Shown one piece after another: positions 32,100 through 43,347 of a DNA stretch of 64,000 bases (position 1 is its first letter; the number at the start of each line of letters is the position of its first letter). The stretch covers positions 434,001-498,000 of the forward strand of contig NZ_JAQQXR010000002.1 of NCBI RefSeq assembly GCF_028595325.1. The letters run 5' to 3'. The translations under genes were made by a program, and so were the position numbers. Source of the DNA: Janthinobacterium fluminis. Its GTDB lineage: Bacteria; Pseudomonadota; Gammaproteobacteria; Burkholderiales; Burkholderiaceae_D. The notes under the pieces were generated by a model. The model worked only from the letters and a program-made list of their open reading frames with translations. It had not been told where the DNA came from and searched no databases.

Positions 32100-32173
32100 C
32101 CGCCACGCCGCGCTAGCAGTCAAGCCAAGGGCGAGGTAGCCCCACAGCGCCTGCGCGCCCCAAACGCCGGACA

Positions 32174-32197
32174 AGCCGCCCACGAGGCGGTTTTTTT
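32174..32197 (+). terminator. Terminator of the P-Q operon
   Basis: A GCCGCC/GGCGG stem with a short CACGA loop is followed by seven T. It lies 75 bases after the last gene of the rightward operon. Confidence 0.78.
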
Positions 32198-32260
32198 GCG
32201 CCTTGGTGTTTGTTGTTGCTCAAAATGAAAGTTTTTGCCTTTTTCGGCCCGGCGCGCGCA

Positions 32261-32279
32261 GTCATCCCCGCCCCACGCC
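32261..32279 (-). other. Candidate cos site
   Basis: Read on the minus strand the 19 bases GGCGTGGGGCGGGGATGAC resemble the P2 cohesive end, remembered as beginning GGCGAGGCGGGGA. The location just beyond the portal gene matches the P2 map. Exact cleavage positions cannot be given. Confidence 0.4.
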
Positions 32280-32612
32280 TGCCCGCTATATAGGGGTCTT
32301 TTGACTCAATTTTGCGTCATGGCCGAAGGTCCGGCAGGGCTGACGCGGCGGGCAGAAGAGGGGGGCATGCGATTTGACGCATTTTGGCGCACTTTGAGCG
32401 GTTTTTTGCGTTCATGGAGTGGTGGCGTGGGAAAAGCCGTTTTGTCGCGCTGTGTGGTCGTATCGCGGCGTTTGCAAGCATGCGCCGGCCGTCCGCCTCC
32501 ATCGCTTGCGCGTTTAACTTCAAGCCCAAATTCTTTCGTTGACTTAGGTGTTCGGCCAAACTGGTCTTGAAAATGGTAGCGGCCATTCGCGAACATCTAC
32601 GCCACAAAAAAT

Positions 32613-32637
32613 AAAGCCCGCAAAACGCGGGCTTTTT
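32613..32637. terminator. Bidirectional terminator
   Basis: The stem AAAGCCCGC / GCGGGCTTT with loop AAAAC is flanked by A- and T-runs, so it can stop transcription from both sides. It separates the phage structural end from the leftward accessory pair that ends at 32691. Confidence 0.85.
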
Positions 32638-32690
32638 GTTCGCTAGAGCAGTGGAGAGCAGCTTGCAAAAGTCGACGGTTAATTAGCAAT

Positions 32691-33116
32691 TCAAGGTCGC
32701 GCGAGCGGCCATAATGTACTTAGTCTGCCGAGCGGTTGTATCTGGCGCATAAGCTGCGCACTCAAGTGCTGTATAAAGGATCTCTTTGGGGAATGAATGA
32801 ACGTTAAAACATTCTTCTTCGTCAGATCGGCGAAGTCTCGCGCATCGAAATCCTCGATCTCGCGAAGATCTAGCCAAGTTGGCTTGCAAAGCACACCGGC
32901 CGGCATCGGAGTACCAAGATAATAACCTGGATGTACGCCATCCTTGTCACATGCCGGGGCTTGTGGCCGCTGATGCGCTTGGCTCGTCAAAAGACGATAC
33001 ACCAAATCACCATCCGGGCGGACAGCAAGAATTAATAGATATTTGGGTAGCATTTCCCCGGTCAAGGCATCCGTGTAAAACTGCGAATGCTTCCAAACCT
33101 CACCAAGGGCCGGCAT
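32691..33116 (-). CDS. Putative toxin of a Panacea-type toxin-antitoxin pair, MazF/PemK-like
   Basis: The product is 141 residues. Its ATG follows the upstream stop without a gap (TAGATG). The order GEVW near the start, KYLLILAVRPDG, YRLLTS, then LCKPTWLDLREIEDFD resembles the SH3-like barrel of MazF/PemK-type RNA interferases: entry strand, ligand-binding loops and a final DLxxI strand. The resemblance is by pattern only. The partner encoded before it carries the Panacea domain, a known broad antitoxin domain that neutralises many unrelated toxins. It lies at the attR end of the prophage as separable cargo. Confidence 0.55.
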   Translation of the reverse strand: MPALGEVWKHSQFYTDALTGEMLPKYLLILAVRPDGDLVYRLLTSQAHQRPQAPACDKDGVHPGYYLGTPMPAGVLCKPTWLDLREIEDFDARDFADLTKKNVLTFIHSPKRSFIQHLSAQLMRQIQPLGRLSTLWPLARP

Positions 33117-33692
33117 CTAGTAGCCACCGTTCGCTACAGGATGCGAATAGCCTTTAGCTTCGCTTGCCAGCTCAAGAATCAAACTTCGATTGTCCGCATC
33201 GTCCGCAAGAGCGAGTAAATAAGGAATCTCTTTCTGCGCACCGCGCCCATTCGCCCATACCTTATCCCACGCGCCATTTTGCTCGTGAGTAACGTCTATC
33301 ATTTTTGGTGATTGCGTAGTGAGATACTTCTCGCACAGGTCATGCAGGATAGTCATCTGCCGGCCGGTAAAGTCATCGGCATCAAACTCGACGTTTTTTC
33401 GGACCTTAACAGCCAGCCGAGTATAGTCAATGACCCGCTCAGGAACGATTTCGACAACTGCCTTTAGATCGTCCTCGAAATCTTCCCACTCCTGCATGAG
33501 CTCGACAGGTACAGGGCCAAATTTCCAAGCTTGATACTCGAATCCGGTCACACTCTTGCCTGTCTGGCGAAAGTGTTCAAAGTCAAGCATGTACAGTAAC
33601 TTGAACAGCTTGATCTTGCCGCACGACTCTGTGTTCTTCGCGAAGAACACGATGGCGTTGCGAAGACGCGACCGAGCAATTGATGTTTTCAT
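33117..33692 (-). CDS. Panacea-domain (SocA/GepA-like) antitoxin
   Basis: The product is 191 residues. Residues 5-75 (RNAIVFFAKNTESCGKIKLF, then LLYMLDFEHFRQTGKSVTGF and YQAWKFGPVPVELMQEWEDF) are the diagnostic core of the Panacea/DUF4065 family, first known from SocA and GepA. In panAT modules this protein neutralises the toxin encoded next to it. Here it is the first gene of a two-gene leftward operon. It may also serve as a defence trigger. GC content is lower than in the structural genes, pointing to separate acquisition. Confidence 0.8.
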   Translation of the reverse strand: MKTSIARSRLRNAIVFFAKNTESCGKIKLFKLLYMLDFEHFRQTGKSVTGFEYQAWKFGPVPVELMQEWEDFEDDLKAVVEIVPERVIDYTRLAVKVRKNVEFDADDFTGRQMTILHDLCEKYLTTQSPKMIDVTHEQNGAWDKVWANGRGAQKEIPYLLALADDADNRSLILELASEAKGYSHPVANGGY

Positions 33693-33832
33693 AATTTTAG
33701 TATAGCAGTTGCCTTTTTAAAGTCCACCGATTACGTCAATCGTATTGTAATAAAGTGCACCGTAGCAACAAAAATGATTCTTGCGGACAACAAGTTGCGT
33801 GTGCCACATGAGAGTGAGAGGCAAAAATAAAA

Positions 33833-33894
33833 GCTGTCATTATGTTGTCATTCCAGAGCCTAAACAGCCCAAAAACAACCCAAATAATGACAGC
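33833..33894 (-). terminator. Inverted repeat next to attR, possible phage-supplied ssrA terminator
   Basis: The arms GCTGTCATTAT (33833-33843) and its complement (33884-33894) flank a 40-base loop. Read on the minus strand they are followed by TTTTATTTTT. They lie 35 bases after the ssrA 3' end. They could end ssrA transcription in the lysogen, or be arm-type integrase sites, since GTTGTCAT also occurs at 3424 beside attL. Confidence 0.45.
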
Positions 33895-33928
33895 CTTCGT
33901 CTTGCTAACTACTTGATTCTAAAGAATT

Positions 33929-33957
33929 CAGTGGTGGAGACGGCGGGAATCGAACCC
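33929..33957. repeat. attR, right 29-bp copy in ssrA
   Basis: These bases are identical to 3359-3387. They form the last 26 bases of ssrA plus three flanking bases, so integration regenerates a complete tmRNA gene. Confidence 0.88.
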
Positions 33958-34291
33958 GCGTCCGCAAGCACTCTACAGACAGTTCTACATACTTAGCGCT
34001 GCCATTTAATTTAACCTATACGACGCGGACGCGCACGCTGCGGACAGGCGAGTTACCTATTATTTAGTGCGATGCCAAGTAACCCGGCATTACACGAGTC
34101 CCTGTAAATGACTCTACAGCTTTTAAGGGCCCACCCCAGGGACGAGGTGTTGTAGAGCTAACAGCGATTAAGCTGCCAGTGCGTACGAGTTATCGTTTGC
34201 AGTTAAGTTTTTCAGGTTGTATTTACGAGGTAGCCCGCCCTCGGTATGCCCTGCGCTGCTTTGCAACCCACGTCGAAACCAGGTCGTCCCC
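33932..34291 (-). ncRNA. ssrA: Transfer-messenger RNA
   Basis: This RNA is 360 nt. The 5' end GGGGACGACCTGGTTTCGAC and the 3' end with GGTTCGATTCCCGCCGTCTC and encoded CCA form the tRNA-like acceptor and T arm. The tag frame at 34168-34200 reads ANDNSYALAA and stop, with the ALAA degradation signal. It rescues stalled ribosomes and tags the unfinished peptide together with SmpB. It serves as the prophage attachment site and is intact. Confidence 0.95.
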
Positions 34292-34370
34292 ACAGAACCT
34301 TCATTTTAACGCAATTCGCGCAAGCGCGCAGACTTGATTCGCGGCTCGTCCACTGGGCGCCGGGTCCGCC

Positions 34371-35078
34371 TTACGCCGCCAGCTCGTCGCGGCCGGCGGC
34401 ATCGACGACGTCGCGCACCAACGCCAGCAGCGCCTGCGGCGTCTCCAGCAGGTAGTCGGCGTCCCAACTGAGCGGCTCGGTGGCGCCGCAATAGCCCCAG
34501 GCGCAGGCCAGCGTCAGCATGCCCGCCGCGCGCCCGGCCTGGATGTCGCGCAGGTCGTCGCCGACGTACCAGCATTGCTCCGGCGCCAGGCCGAGCCGGC
34601 GCGCCGCTTCCAGCAGCGGCGCGGGGTGGGGCTTGGCGTGCGCCATCGTGTCGCCGGAGATGACGCAGCCGGCCGCGCCCAGGCCGATCAGGCCGACCAG
34701 CGGGTCGGTGAAGCGGGCCGCCTTGTTGGTGACCACGCCCCAGGCCAGGCCCAGTTCGGCGAGGCCGTCGAGCAGGGCCGGCACGCCGTCGAACAGGCCG
34801 CTGCGCACGGCCAGCGCCGCTTCGTAGTTGTCGAGGAAGCCGTCGCGCAGGGCGATGTAGCCCTCGTCGTCGGGGCCGATGCCGAAGGCCGCGCCTATCA
34901 TGCCGCGGGCGCCGGACGAGGCGGTCGGGCGCAGCACGGCGTAGGGCGTCGCTTCCAGGCCGCGCGCGCTGCGCAGCAGGTTGACTGCGGCCGCCAGGTC
35001 CGGCGCTGTGTCGGCCAGGGTGCCGTCGAGGTCGAACAGGATGGCGAGCGGGGCTTGCGGGCGGTTTGGCGTGGTCAT
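34371..35078 (-). CDS. gph: Phosphoglycolate phosphatase, HAD family
   Basis: The product is 235 residues from ATG 35078. Haloacid-dehalogenase motifs are in order: FDLDGTLADTAPDL at residues 15-28, VVTNKAA, AKPHPAP, and YVGDDLRDIQAGRAAGM. It removes phosphate from 2-phosphoglycolate, formed during DNA repair, and feeds glyoxylate metabolism. It follows ubiG by 65 bases on the same strand, an arrangement common in Burkholderiales. Confidence 0.9.
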   Translation of the reverse strand: MTTPNRPQAPLAILFDLDGTLADTAPDLAAAVNLLRSARGLEATPYAVLRPTASSGARGMIGAAFGIGPDDEGYIALRDGFLDNYEAALAVRSGLFDGVPALLDGLAELGLAWGVVTNKAARFTDPLVGLIGLGAAGCVISGDTMAHAKPHPAPLLEAARRLGLAPEQCWYVGDDLRDIQAGRAAGMLTLACAWGYCGATEPLSWDADYLLETPQALLALVRDVVDAAGRDELAA

Positions 35079-35143
35079 GGCGGATTCGGTGGTCGGCGGA
35101 GTCGGTAGGGTAGGGCGGCCGCAGCCGCCCCGGGTTTGTCGTG

Positions 35144-35851
35144 TTACAGCGGACGGGTGCAGGCGATCAGGTAGTTCACGCTGGTGTCGTCGTTGAGCGA
35201 GTAGATTTTGCTCAGGGGGTTGTAGCCCATGCCTTTCAAGCCCTTCACTTCCAGTTGCGCGCTGCGCGCGTATTGCGACAGTTCGGCCGGGGTGATGAAT
35301 TTGTCGTAGTCGTGGGTGCCCTTGGGTAGCATGCGCAGCAGGTATTCCGCGCCGACGACGGCGAACAGGTAGGCTTTCGGGTTGCGGTTCAGCGTGGAGA
35401 AGAAGACGTGGCCGCCCGGTTTGACCAGCGTCGCGCAGGCGCGCACGATGGCGGCCGGGTCGGGCACGTGTTCCAGCATTTCCATGCAGGTCACGACGTC
35501 GTATTGGCCCGCTTCCTGCTCGGCCATCGCTTCGGCCGCGATCAGTTGGTAGCGCACTTGCGCGCCCGATTCCAGGCTGTGCAGGTCGGCCACTTTGAGG
35601 GCTTTTTCGGACAGGTCGATGCCCGTCACCTGGGCACCTTTTTTGGCCATCGATTCGGCCAGGATGCCGCCGCCGCAGCCGATGTCGATCACGCGGCGGC
35701 CGGCCAGCGGCGCGCGCGCATTGATCCATTCCAGGCGCAGGGGGTTGATTTCGTGTAAGGGACGAAACTCGGATGTGGGGTCCCACCAGCGATGGGCCAG
35801 CTCACTGAATTTTTGGATTTCGATAGGGTCGGCGTTCATAGGTCGAATCAT
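35144..35851 (-). CDS. ubiG: Ubiquinone biosynthesis O-methyltransferase
   Basis: The product is 235 residues; ATG 35839 ([11 protein letters not shown]) is an alternative, more typical start. The SAM-binding motif [16 protein letters not shown] and the UbiG start [20 protein letters not shown] are clear. It performs both O-methylation steps of ubiquinone synthesis. It lies between the OmpA-family gene and gph, all on the minus strand. Confidence 0.95.
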   Translation of the reverse strand: MIRPMNADPIEIQKFSELAHRWWDPTSEFRPLHEINPLRLEWINARAPLAGRRVIDIGCGGGILAESMAKKGAQVTGIDLSEKALKVADLHSLESGAQVRYQLIAAEAMAEQEAGQYDVVTCMEMLEHVPDPAAIVRACATLVKPGGHVFFSTLNRNPKAYLFAVVGAEYLLRMLPKGTHDYDKFITPAELSQYARSAQLEVKGLKGMGYNPLSKIYSLNDDTSVNYLIACTRPL

Positions 35852-35983
35852 AACGGCAATTTGGCCGATTCAATAGCGGGCGTTGCAAAAAAGCTGGTTT
35901 GGCTTGATTTGGGGAAAGTTGAGCAAGGTCAGGGGCGGCCTCGAAAGCCGGCGCCGGCCCCTGGGGCCAAGCGCCAAGCCAAT

Positions 35984-36010
35984 AAAAAAACCCCGCCGTG
36001 GCGGGGTTTC
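35984..36010 (-). terminator. Terminator after the OmpA-family gene
   Basis: CCCCGCC/GGCGGGG with a two-base loop, read on the minus strand, is followed by a run of seven T. It starts 39 bases after the gene stop. Confidence 0.85.
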
Positions 36011-36048
36011 TGTCGTTCGCAAGAAGCGAGCGGCGGTCTTGCCTGCAA

Positions 36049-36759
36049 TTACTTGCGGGTGCCGACGACTTCGATTTCTACGCGGCGATTTTTTTCGCGG
36101 CCGGTTGCCGATTTGTTGTCAGCAACAGGTTGTTTTTCGCCTTTGCCTTCGGTGTACACGCGGTTGGTTTCGATACCTTTCGATACCAGGTAAGCCTTGA
36201 CGGCTTCCGAGCGACGGATCGACAGTTTTTGGTTGTAAGCATCGGTGCCCACGGAGTCGGTGTGGCCGACAGCGATGATGACTTCCAGGTTGATGCCGCC
36301 CAGTTTCGAGCTCAGGTCGTCCAGTTTCGCTTTGCCTTCTGGTTTCAGCGTGGCTTTGTCGAAGTCGAAGAACGCGTCAGCGGCGAAGCTGACTTTTTCC
36401 GAGATCGGCGCTGGTGCCGGTGCCGGACGTGGTGCCGGTGCTGGTGCTGGAGCCGGTGCCGGTGCTGGAGCGGCCGGGGCTACGCATTTGCCGTCTTGCA
36501 GGGTTTCTGGAGCAACGCACAGTGGCACGTCGCAACCTGGCACCGCGTCAGCTGGCGTCCAGTAGCCGGTGCGCCAGCACAGGCCGAACGGGTCACGGGC
36601 GATGACGCCGCGTGCATCTTGCACGTAGGCGCTGTGTGGCGTTGGTGCTTTGATGTCGGTGGTCACTGGTGCGAACGGTGCCGCTGTCGGGGTTTGGGCC
36701 GTAGCCGAGCCAGCAATCACTGCGGATGCAGCGAAAAACAGGGTTGCAAATTTTTTCAT
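36049..36759 (-). CDS. ompA: OmpA-family outer-membrane protein
   Basis: The product is 236 residues from ATG 36759, with AAAGGA upstream. A signal peptide (MKKFATLFFAASAVIAGSAT) precedes a small N-terminal domain with cysteines. An alanine-proline linker of about 25 residues follows, then a C-terminal OmpA-like peptidoglycan-binding domain (FFDFDKATLKPEGKAKLDDL, VGHTDSVGTDAYNQKLSIRR). There is no eight-strand beta barrel, so it is closer to the short OmpA-like proteins conserved upstream of gyrA in this family. Role: tethering envelope to cell wall. Confidence 0.9.
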   Translation of the reverse strand: MKKFATLFFAASAVIAGSATAQTPTAAPFAPVTTDIKAPTPHSAYVQDARGVIARDPFGLCWRTGYWTPADAVPGCDVPLCVAPETLQDGKCVAPAAPAPAPAPAPAPAPRPAPAPAPISEKVSFAADAFFDFDKATLKPEGKAKLDDLSSKLGGINLEVIIAVGHTDSVGTDAYNQKLSIRRSEAVKAYLVSKGIETNRVYTEGKGEKQPVADNKSATGREKNRRVEIEVVGTRK

Positions 36760-37300
36760 TCTTTTTTCCTTTCGGGGGGTGATATCCGCAGAATTACACT
36801 GCGCGACTGGACCTGCTTGAACCAATAGTAACATGCAGGTTAGCAACGCTCGTTCCAGATTGCGAAACTAGCAATTAACTTCTCAATCATTTTGCCACAG
36901 GCTTCAAGTTCGCACGCCCGTGGTTAAATCAAAGTTTCCGGGATTTTAAGCGCCTCGTTGTTTTCATGCAACGATCGTAGGAGATTGTTACACTCTTATG
37001 ACAACTTTTCCCCGTTTTGCCTATTTTGTTGGCATTTTTTTGCTAATTGTTATTGCCTCTGCGCACTACCCTGCCAGCCCTGCGCCGGGGTGGTCTGGCG
37101 CGGCGCGGCGGCGGCCCCGGCGCCGGAATTGCGCTGCAAGGGGGGCGCCCATGCTAAAATCCCATGCTTGACTGTTGAAAACATGGTAGCAAGCCCAATC
37201 CGCCCGCCGCCCATGCAACAGCCGCCCCGGATATGCAGTATGGCGTCACACATTGCGTAGCAGATAAGTTAACCACAGCCTGAGATCAGTCGAACCGCCA
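36760..37300. other. Divergent intergenic region before gyrA
   Basis: The spacer holds the promoters of the leftward OmpA-family gene and of rightward gyrA. The half near the OmpA-family gene is AT-rich, as is common for strong promoters. No -35/-10 pair, riboswitch or small RNA could be called with confidence. No gene is supported. Confidence 0.45.
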
Positions 37301-39931
<2,631 letters not shown>

Positions 39932-39942
39932 GGCCGAGCGTC

Positions 39943-39988
39943 TAGCTGGGGCCGGGCTTGTTCTAGCGAACGACCCCGGCCCCAGCTA
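39943..39988 (+). terminator. Hairpin after gyrA
   Basis: A 14-bp perfect inverted repeat (TAGCTGGGGCCGGG and complement) with an 18-base loop begins 11 bases after the gyrA stop. There is no U-run, so termination efficiency is uncertain. Confidence 0.45.
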
Positions 39989-40018
39989 CGCCCGCGGCCG
40001 GTTCGTCGAACAGCGTGA

Positions 40019-40060
40019 CAGCTGGGGTCTGACCCCAAGCTGCCGGGGTCAGACCCCAGG
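40019..40060. repeat. GGGGTCAGACCCC-type palindromic repeat pair
   Basis: Two copies of the GGGGTCTGACCCC / GGGGTCAGACCCC palindrome lie head to tail, separated by a short GC stretch, between gyrA and serC. The same palindrome forms the core of the tandem array at 55577-56090. Confidence 0.75.
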
Positions 40061-40174
40061 CGGCGCGTGCCGCGGGCCCGGATCGGCAATTCCTGCCGCC
40101 GCTTGCGGCGCAGTCCCGCTCTCTCCATTAGAATATCAAGGCAAACAAGCCCACCAGCCCCAAAGGATCGCAAC

Positions 40175-41263
40175 GTGACGCACATCTACAATTTCTCCGC
40201 CGGCCCGGCCGTGCTGCCCAAAGAAGTGCTGGCGCAAGCCGCCGCCGAAATGCTCGACTGGCACGGCAGTGGAATGTCCGTCATGGAAATGAGCCACCGC
40301 GGCCCCGAATTCATTTCGATCTACCAGGCCGCCGTGCGCGACCTGCGCGAGCTGCTGGCCGTGCCCGACAATTACAAGATCCTCTTCCTGCAGGGCGGCG
40401 GCCTCGGCGAAAACGCCATCGTGCCGCTGAACCTGGTGGGCCGCAAGGCGCAGCCGGCAACGGTCGACTTCGTCCACACCGGCTCCTGGTCCGGCAAGTC
40501 GATCAAGGAGGCGGCCAAATACGCCACCGTCAACGTGGCCGCCTCGTCGCAGGCCGAGGGCTTTTGCGGCGTGCCGCCGCAGTCCGCCTGGAAGCTGACG
40601 CCGGACGCCGCCTATCTGCACATCTGCACCAACGAAACCATCGACGGCGTCGAGTACCCGTTCGCGCCCGAGCTGGCCGGCGACACCCCCATCGTCGCCG
40701 ACATGTCCTCGCACATCCTGTCGCGCGTCATCGACGTGTCGCAGTACGGCGTCATCTTCGGCGGCGCGCAAAAGAACATCGGCCCGGCCGGCCTGACCCT
40801 GGTCATCGTGCGCGAAGACCTGCTTGGCGCGGCCCTGCCGATCTGCCCCTCGGCCTTCGACTGGAGCGTCGTCGCCGAACATGAGTCGATGTACAACACG
40901 CCGCCGACCTACGGGATCTATATCGCCGGCCTGGTGTTCCAGTGGCTCAAGCGCCAGGGCGGCGTGGCGGCGATGGAAAAGCGCAACATCGACAAGGCGG
41001 CACTGTTGTATGCTGCACTCGACGCGGACGATTTCTACCAGAACCGCGTCGCCAAGGCATACCGCTCGCGCATGACGATACCCTTCTTCCTGCGCGACGA
41101 GAGCAAAAACGAAGCATTCCTGGCCGGCGCCAAGCAGCGCGGCCTGCTGCAACTGAAGGGCCACAAGTCCGTCGGCGGTATGCGCGCATCGATCTACAAC
41201 GCGATGCCGATCGAGGGCGTGCAAGCCCTGGTCGATTATTTGAACGAGTTCGCGGGCCGCTGA
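40175..41263 (+). CDS. serC: Phosphoserine aminotransferase
   Basis: The product is 362 residues with a GTG start; AAAGGA lies seven bases upstream and the product starts [18 protein letters not shown], as in the family. The PLP lysine is in [13 protein letters not shown]. It converts 3-phosphohydroxypyruvate to phosphoserine with glutamate and also serves pyridoxine synthesis. It heads the aromatic amino acid operon, as in many proteobacteria. Confidence 0.95.
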   Translation: MTHIYNFSAGPAVLPKEVLAQAAAEMLDWHGSGMSVMEMSHRGPEFISIYQAAVRDLRELLAVPDNYKILFLQGGGLGENAIVPLNLVGRKAQPATVDFVHTGSWSGKSIKEAAKYATVNVAASSQAEGFCGVPPQSAWKLTPDAAYLHICTNETIDGVEYPFAPELAGDTPIVADMSSHILSRVIDVSQYGVIFGGAQKNIGPAGLTLVIVREDLLGAALPICPSAFDWSVVAEHESMYNTPPTYGIYIAGLVFQWLKRQGGVAAMEKRNIDKAALLYAALDADDFYQNRVAKAYRSRMTIPFFLRDESKNEAFLAGAKQRGLLQLKGHKSVGGMRASIYNAMPIEGVQALVDYLNEFAGR

Positions 41264-41314
41264 GCGCGCCGCGGCGCCGATCGCAATACGTAAGCACGGA
41301 CACCTACGCAGACA

Positions 41315-42385
41315 ATGACAGATAAATTAAAACCGTTGCGCGAGCAGATCGATGCGATCGACGCGCAAATCCTCGACCTGCTGAGCCGGCGCGCGCGCCT
41401 GGCCCAGGAGGTCGGCCACGTGAAGGCCGAGACGCAGGCGCCGGTGTTCCGCCCCGAGCGCGAGGCGCAGGTGCTGCGCGGCGTGGCCGAGCGCAATCCC
41501 GGCCCGATGGGCGACGGCGAGGTGCAGACGATTTTCCGCGAGATCATGTCGGCCTGCCGTTCGCTGGAGAAGCGCGTCACGGTCGCCTATCTGGGGCCGG
41601 TCGGCACCTTCACCGAGCAGGCCGTCTACCAGCAGTTCGGCAGCGCCGTCGAGGGCATGCCCTGCGCCACGATCGACGAGGTGTTCCGCGCCGCCGAGGC
41701 CGGCACGGCCGATTTCGGCGTCGTGCCGATCGAGAACTCCTCGGAGGGGCCGGTCAACCGCACGCTCGACCTCTTGATGCAGACCAGCCTGATCATCAGC
41801 GGCGAGGTGGCCATCAATATCCACCACAGCCTGATGACGCGCAGCGGCACGATGGACGGCGTCGGCGCCATCTGCGCCCATGCGCAGGCGCTGGCGCAGT
41901 GCCAGGCCTGGCTCAAGCAGCACTATCCGCACATCGAGCGGCGCGCCGTCGCCTCGAACGCGGAGGCGGCGCGCCTGGCCGCCGGCGACGGCGCCGTGGC
42001 GGCCATCGCCGGCGAGCTGGCCGGCCAGCAGTACAGCCTGGGCGTGGTGCAGGCGCACATCCAGGACGATCCGCACAACCGCACGCGCTTCGCCGTGATC
42101 GGCCAGTTGCAGACGACGCCGTCGGGCGAGGACCAGACCTCGCTGGTGCTGGCCGTGCCGAACAAGGCCGGCGCCGTGTACCAGCTGCTGGCGCCGCTGG
42201 CCCGCCACGGCGTGTCGATGACGCGCTTCGAGTCGCGCCCGGCGCGCATGGGCAGCTGGGAGTACTACTTCTACGTCGACATCGAGGGCCACGCCCAGGA
42301 CGCGGCCGTGGCGCTGGCGCTGGCCGAGCTGAAGAGCAACGCCGCCTTTTTCAAGGTGCTGGGTTCCTACCCGGCCAGCCTGTGA
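41315..42385 (+). CDS. pheA: Bifunctional chorismate mutase / prephenate dehydratase
   Basis: The product is 356 residues. An AroQ-type chorismate mutase (residues 1-85, REQIDAIDAQILDLLSRRAR) is followed by the dehydratase (YLGPVGTFTEQA, PIENSSEGPVN) and a C-terminal ACT domain with the ESRPARMGSWEYYFYVD phenylalanine-binding motif. It makes phenylpyruvate for phenylalanine and should be feedback inhibited by phenylalanine. It is 51 bases after serC. Confidence 0.95.
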   Translation: MTDKLKPLREQIDAIDAQILDLLSRRARLAQEVGHVKAETQAPVFRPEREAQVLRGVAERNPGPMGDGEVQTIFREIMSACRSLEKRVTVAYLGPVGTFTEQAVYQQFGSAVEGMPCATIDEVFRAAEAGTADFGVVPIENSSEGPVNRTLDLLMQTSLIISGEVAINIHHSLMTRSGTMDGVGAICAHAQALAQCQAWLKQHYPHIERRAVASNAEAARLAAGDGAVAAIAGELAGQQYSLGVVQAHIQDDPHNRTRFAVIGQLQTTPSGEDQTSLVLAVPNKAGAVYQLLAPLARHGVSMTRFESRPARMGSWEYYFYVDIEGHAQDAAVALALAELKSNAAFFKVLGSYPASL

Positions 42386-42418
42386 GCGGCCGTGCACCCC
42401 CATCCCGACTGGACACCC

Positions 42419-43321
42419 ATGCTGAATAAAGTCGTCATTTTTGGCGTCGGCCTGATCGGCGGCTCGTTCGCCCGCGCGCTCAAGCAGGCGGGCGCGGTCG
42501 GCCACGTGGTCGGCATGGGGCGCTCGCCGGCCCCGCTGGCGCGCGCCCTGGAGCTGGGCATCATCGACAGCGTCGGCGCCGACCTGGCCGAGGCGCTGCG
42601 CGGCGCCGACCTGGTGCTGCTGGCCGCGCCGGTGGCGCAGACCGAGCGCATCCTCGCCGCGCTGCGGCCGCACCTGCAGCCGGGCACCGTCGTCAGCGAC
42701 GCCGGCAGCACCAAGGGCGACGTCGTCGCGGCGGCGCGCCGCGCGCTGGGCGGCAAGCTGGCGCAGTTCGTGCCGGGCCACCCCATCGCCGGGCGCGAGT
42801 CGAACGGCCCGGACGCCGCCATCGTCGACCTGTACCAGGGCCGCAAGACGGTGCTGACGCCGCTGGCGGAGAACGCGGCGGCCGACGTCGAGCGCGTCGC
42901 CGCCGCCTGGCGCGCCTGCGGCGCCGTCATCCACCGCCTCACGCCGGCCGAGCACGACAGGGTGTTCGCCGCCGTCAGCCACCTGCCGCACCTGCTGGCC
43001 TACGCGCTGGTCGACGACATCGCCAACAAGGCCCACGCCGACCTGCTGTTCCAGTACGCCGCCAGCGGCTTCCGCGACTTCACCCGCATCGCCGGCTCGT
43101 CGCCGGAGATGTGGCGCGACATCAGCCTGGCCAACCAGGCGGCGCTGCTGGGCGAGCTGGACGCCTATATGGCACAATTGACCGGGCTGCGGGCCATGCT
43201 GGCCGCCGGCGACGGCGCCGCCATCGAGGCCGTCTACGCCAACGCCCAGCGCGCCCGCCAGCAGTGGGGCGCGGCGATCGAGGCGGCCGAGGCGCCGCAG
43301 CCGACAGACCAGGCAGAATAG
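42419..43321 (+). CDS. tyrA: Prephenate dehydrogenase
   Basis: The product is 300 residues from ATG 42419; a GTG at 42392 is possible. The dinucleotide-binding motif [14 protein letters not shown] opens the protein. The catalytic histidine phrase [12 protein letters not shown] and the helical C-terminal dimerisation part follow. It makes 4-hydroxyphenylpyruvate for tyrosine. It lies between pheA and aroA with short gaps. The hisC gene often found here in related species is missing. Confidence 0.94.
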   Translation: MLNKVVIFGVGLIGGSFARALKQAGAVGHVVGMGRSPAPLARALELGIIDSVGADLAEALRGADLVLLAAPVAQTERILAALRPHLQPGTVVSDAGSTKGDVVAAARRALGGKLAQFVPGHPIAGRESNGPDAAIVDLYQGRKTVLTPLAENAAADVERVAAAWRACGAVIHRLTPAEHDRVFAAVSHLPHLLAYALVDDIANKAHADLLFQYAASGFRDFTRIAGSSPEMWRDISLANQAALLGELDAYMAQLTGLRAMLAAGDGAAIEAVYANAQRARQQWGAAIEAAEAPQPTDQAE

Positions 43322-43347
43322 CCGCACACGCAGACAAGGAAACGCGC

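Larger units (their letters stand above)
32100..32690. other. Non-coding region between portal and accessory genes
   Basis: No gene is supported; open frames here are short and of unnatural composition. It contains a terminator for the P-Q operon, a cos-like sequence, three GCGTCA/TGACGC hexamers (32314, 32341 and 32375) and a bidirectional terminator at 32613-32637. Packaging sequences are expected here by comparison with P2. Confidence 0.6.
3359..33957. mobile_element. P2-like prophage integrated in ssrA
   Basis: About 30.6 kb lie between 29-bp direct repeats of the ssrA 3' end. The element contains integrase, excisionase, rolling-circle initiator, Ogr activator, XRE repressor and the full P2-type set of structural genes (D U T E FII FI H I J W V, S R, lysis genes, X L M N O, P Q). 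Module order differs from P2 itself: the integrase and replication genes are at the attL end, and the repressor sits beside gene D. No structural gene looks broken, so the prophage may be inducible. Accessory genes occupy both ends. Confidence 0.92.

Noticed and set aside
32306..32607. Two overlapping 96-codon frames on the minus strand in the cos region
   Set aside because: Both compete for the same DNA, start near each other, have no ribosome binding site and look compositionally random; the region is better explained as packaging sequence.
41327..43327. 666-codon frame antisense to pheA-tyrA
   Set aside because: It is a shadow of two clearly identified genes, spans both of them and has unnatural composition.
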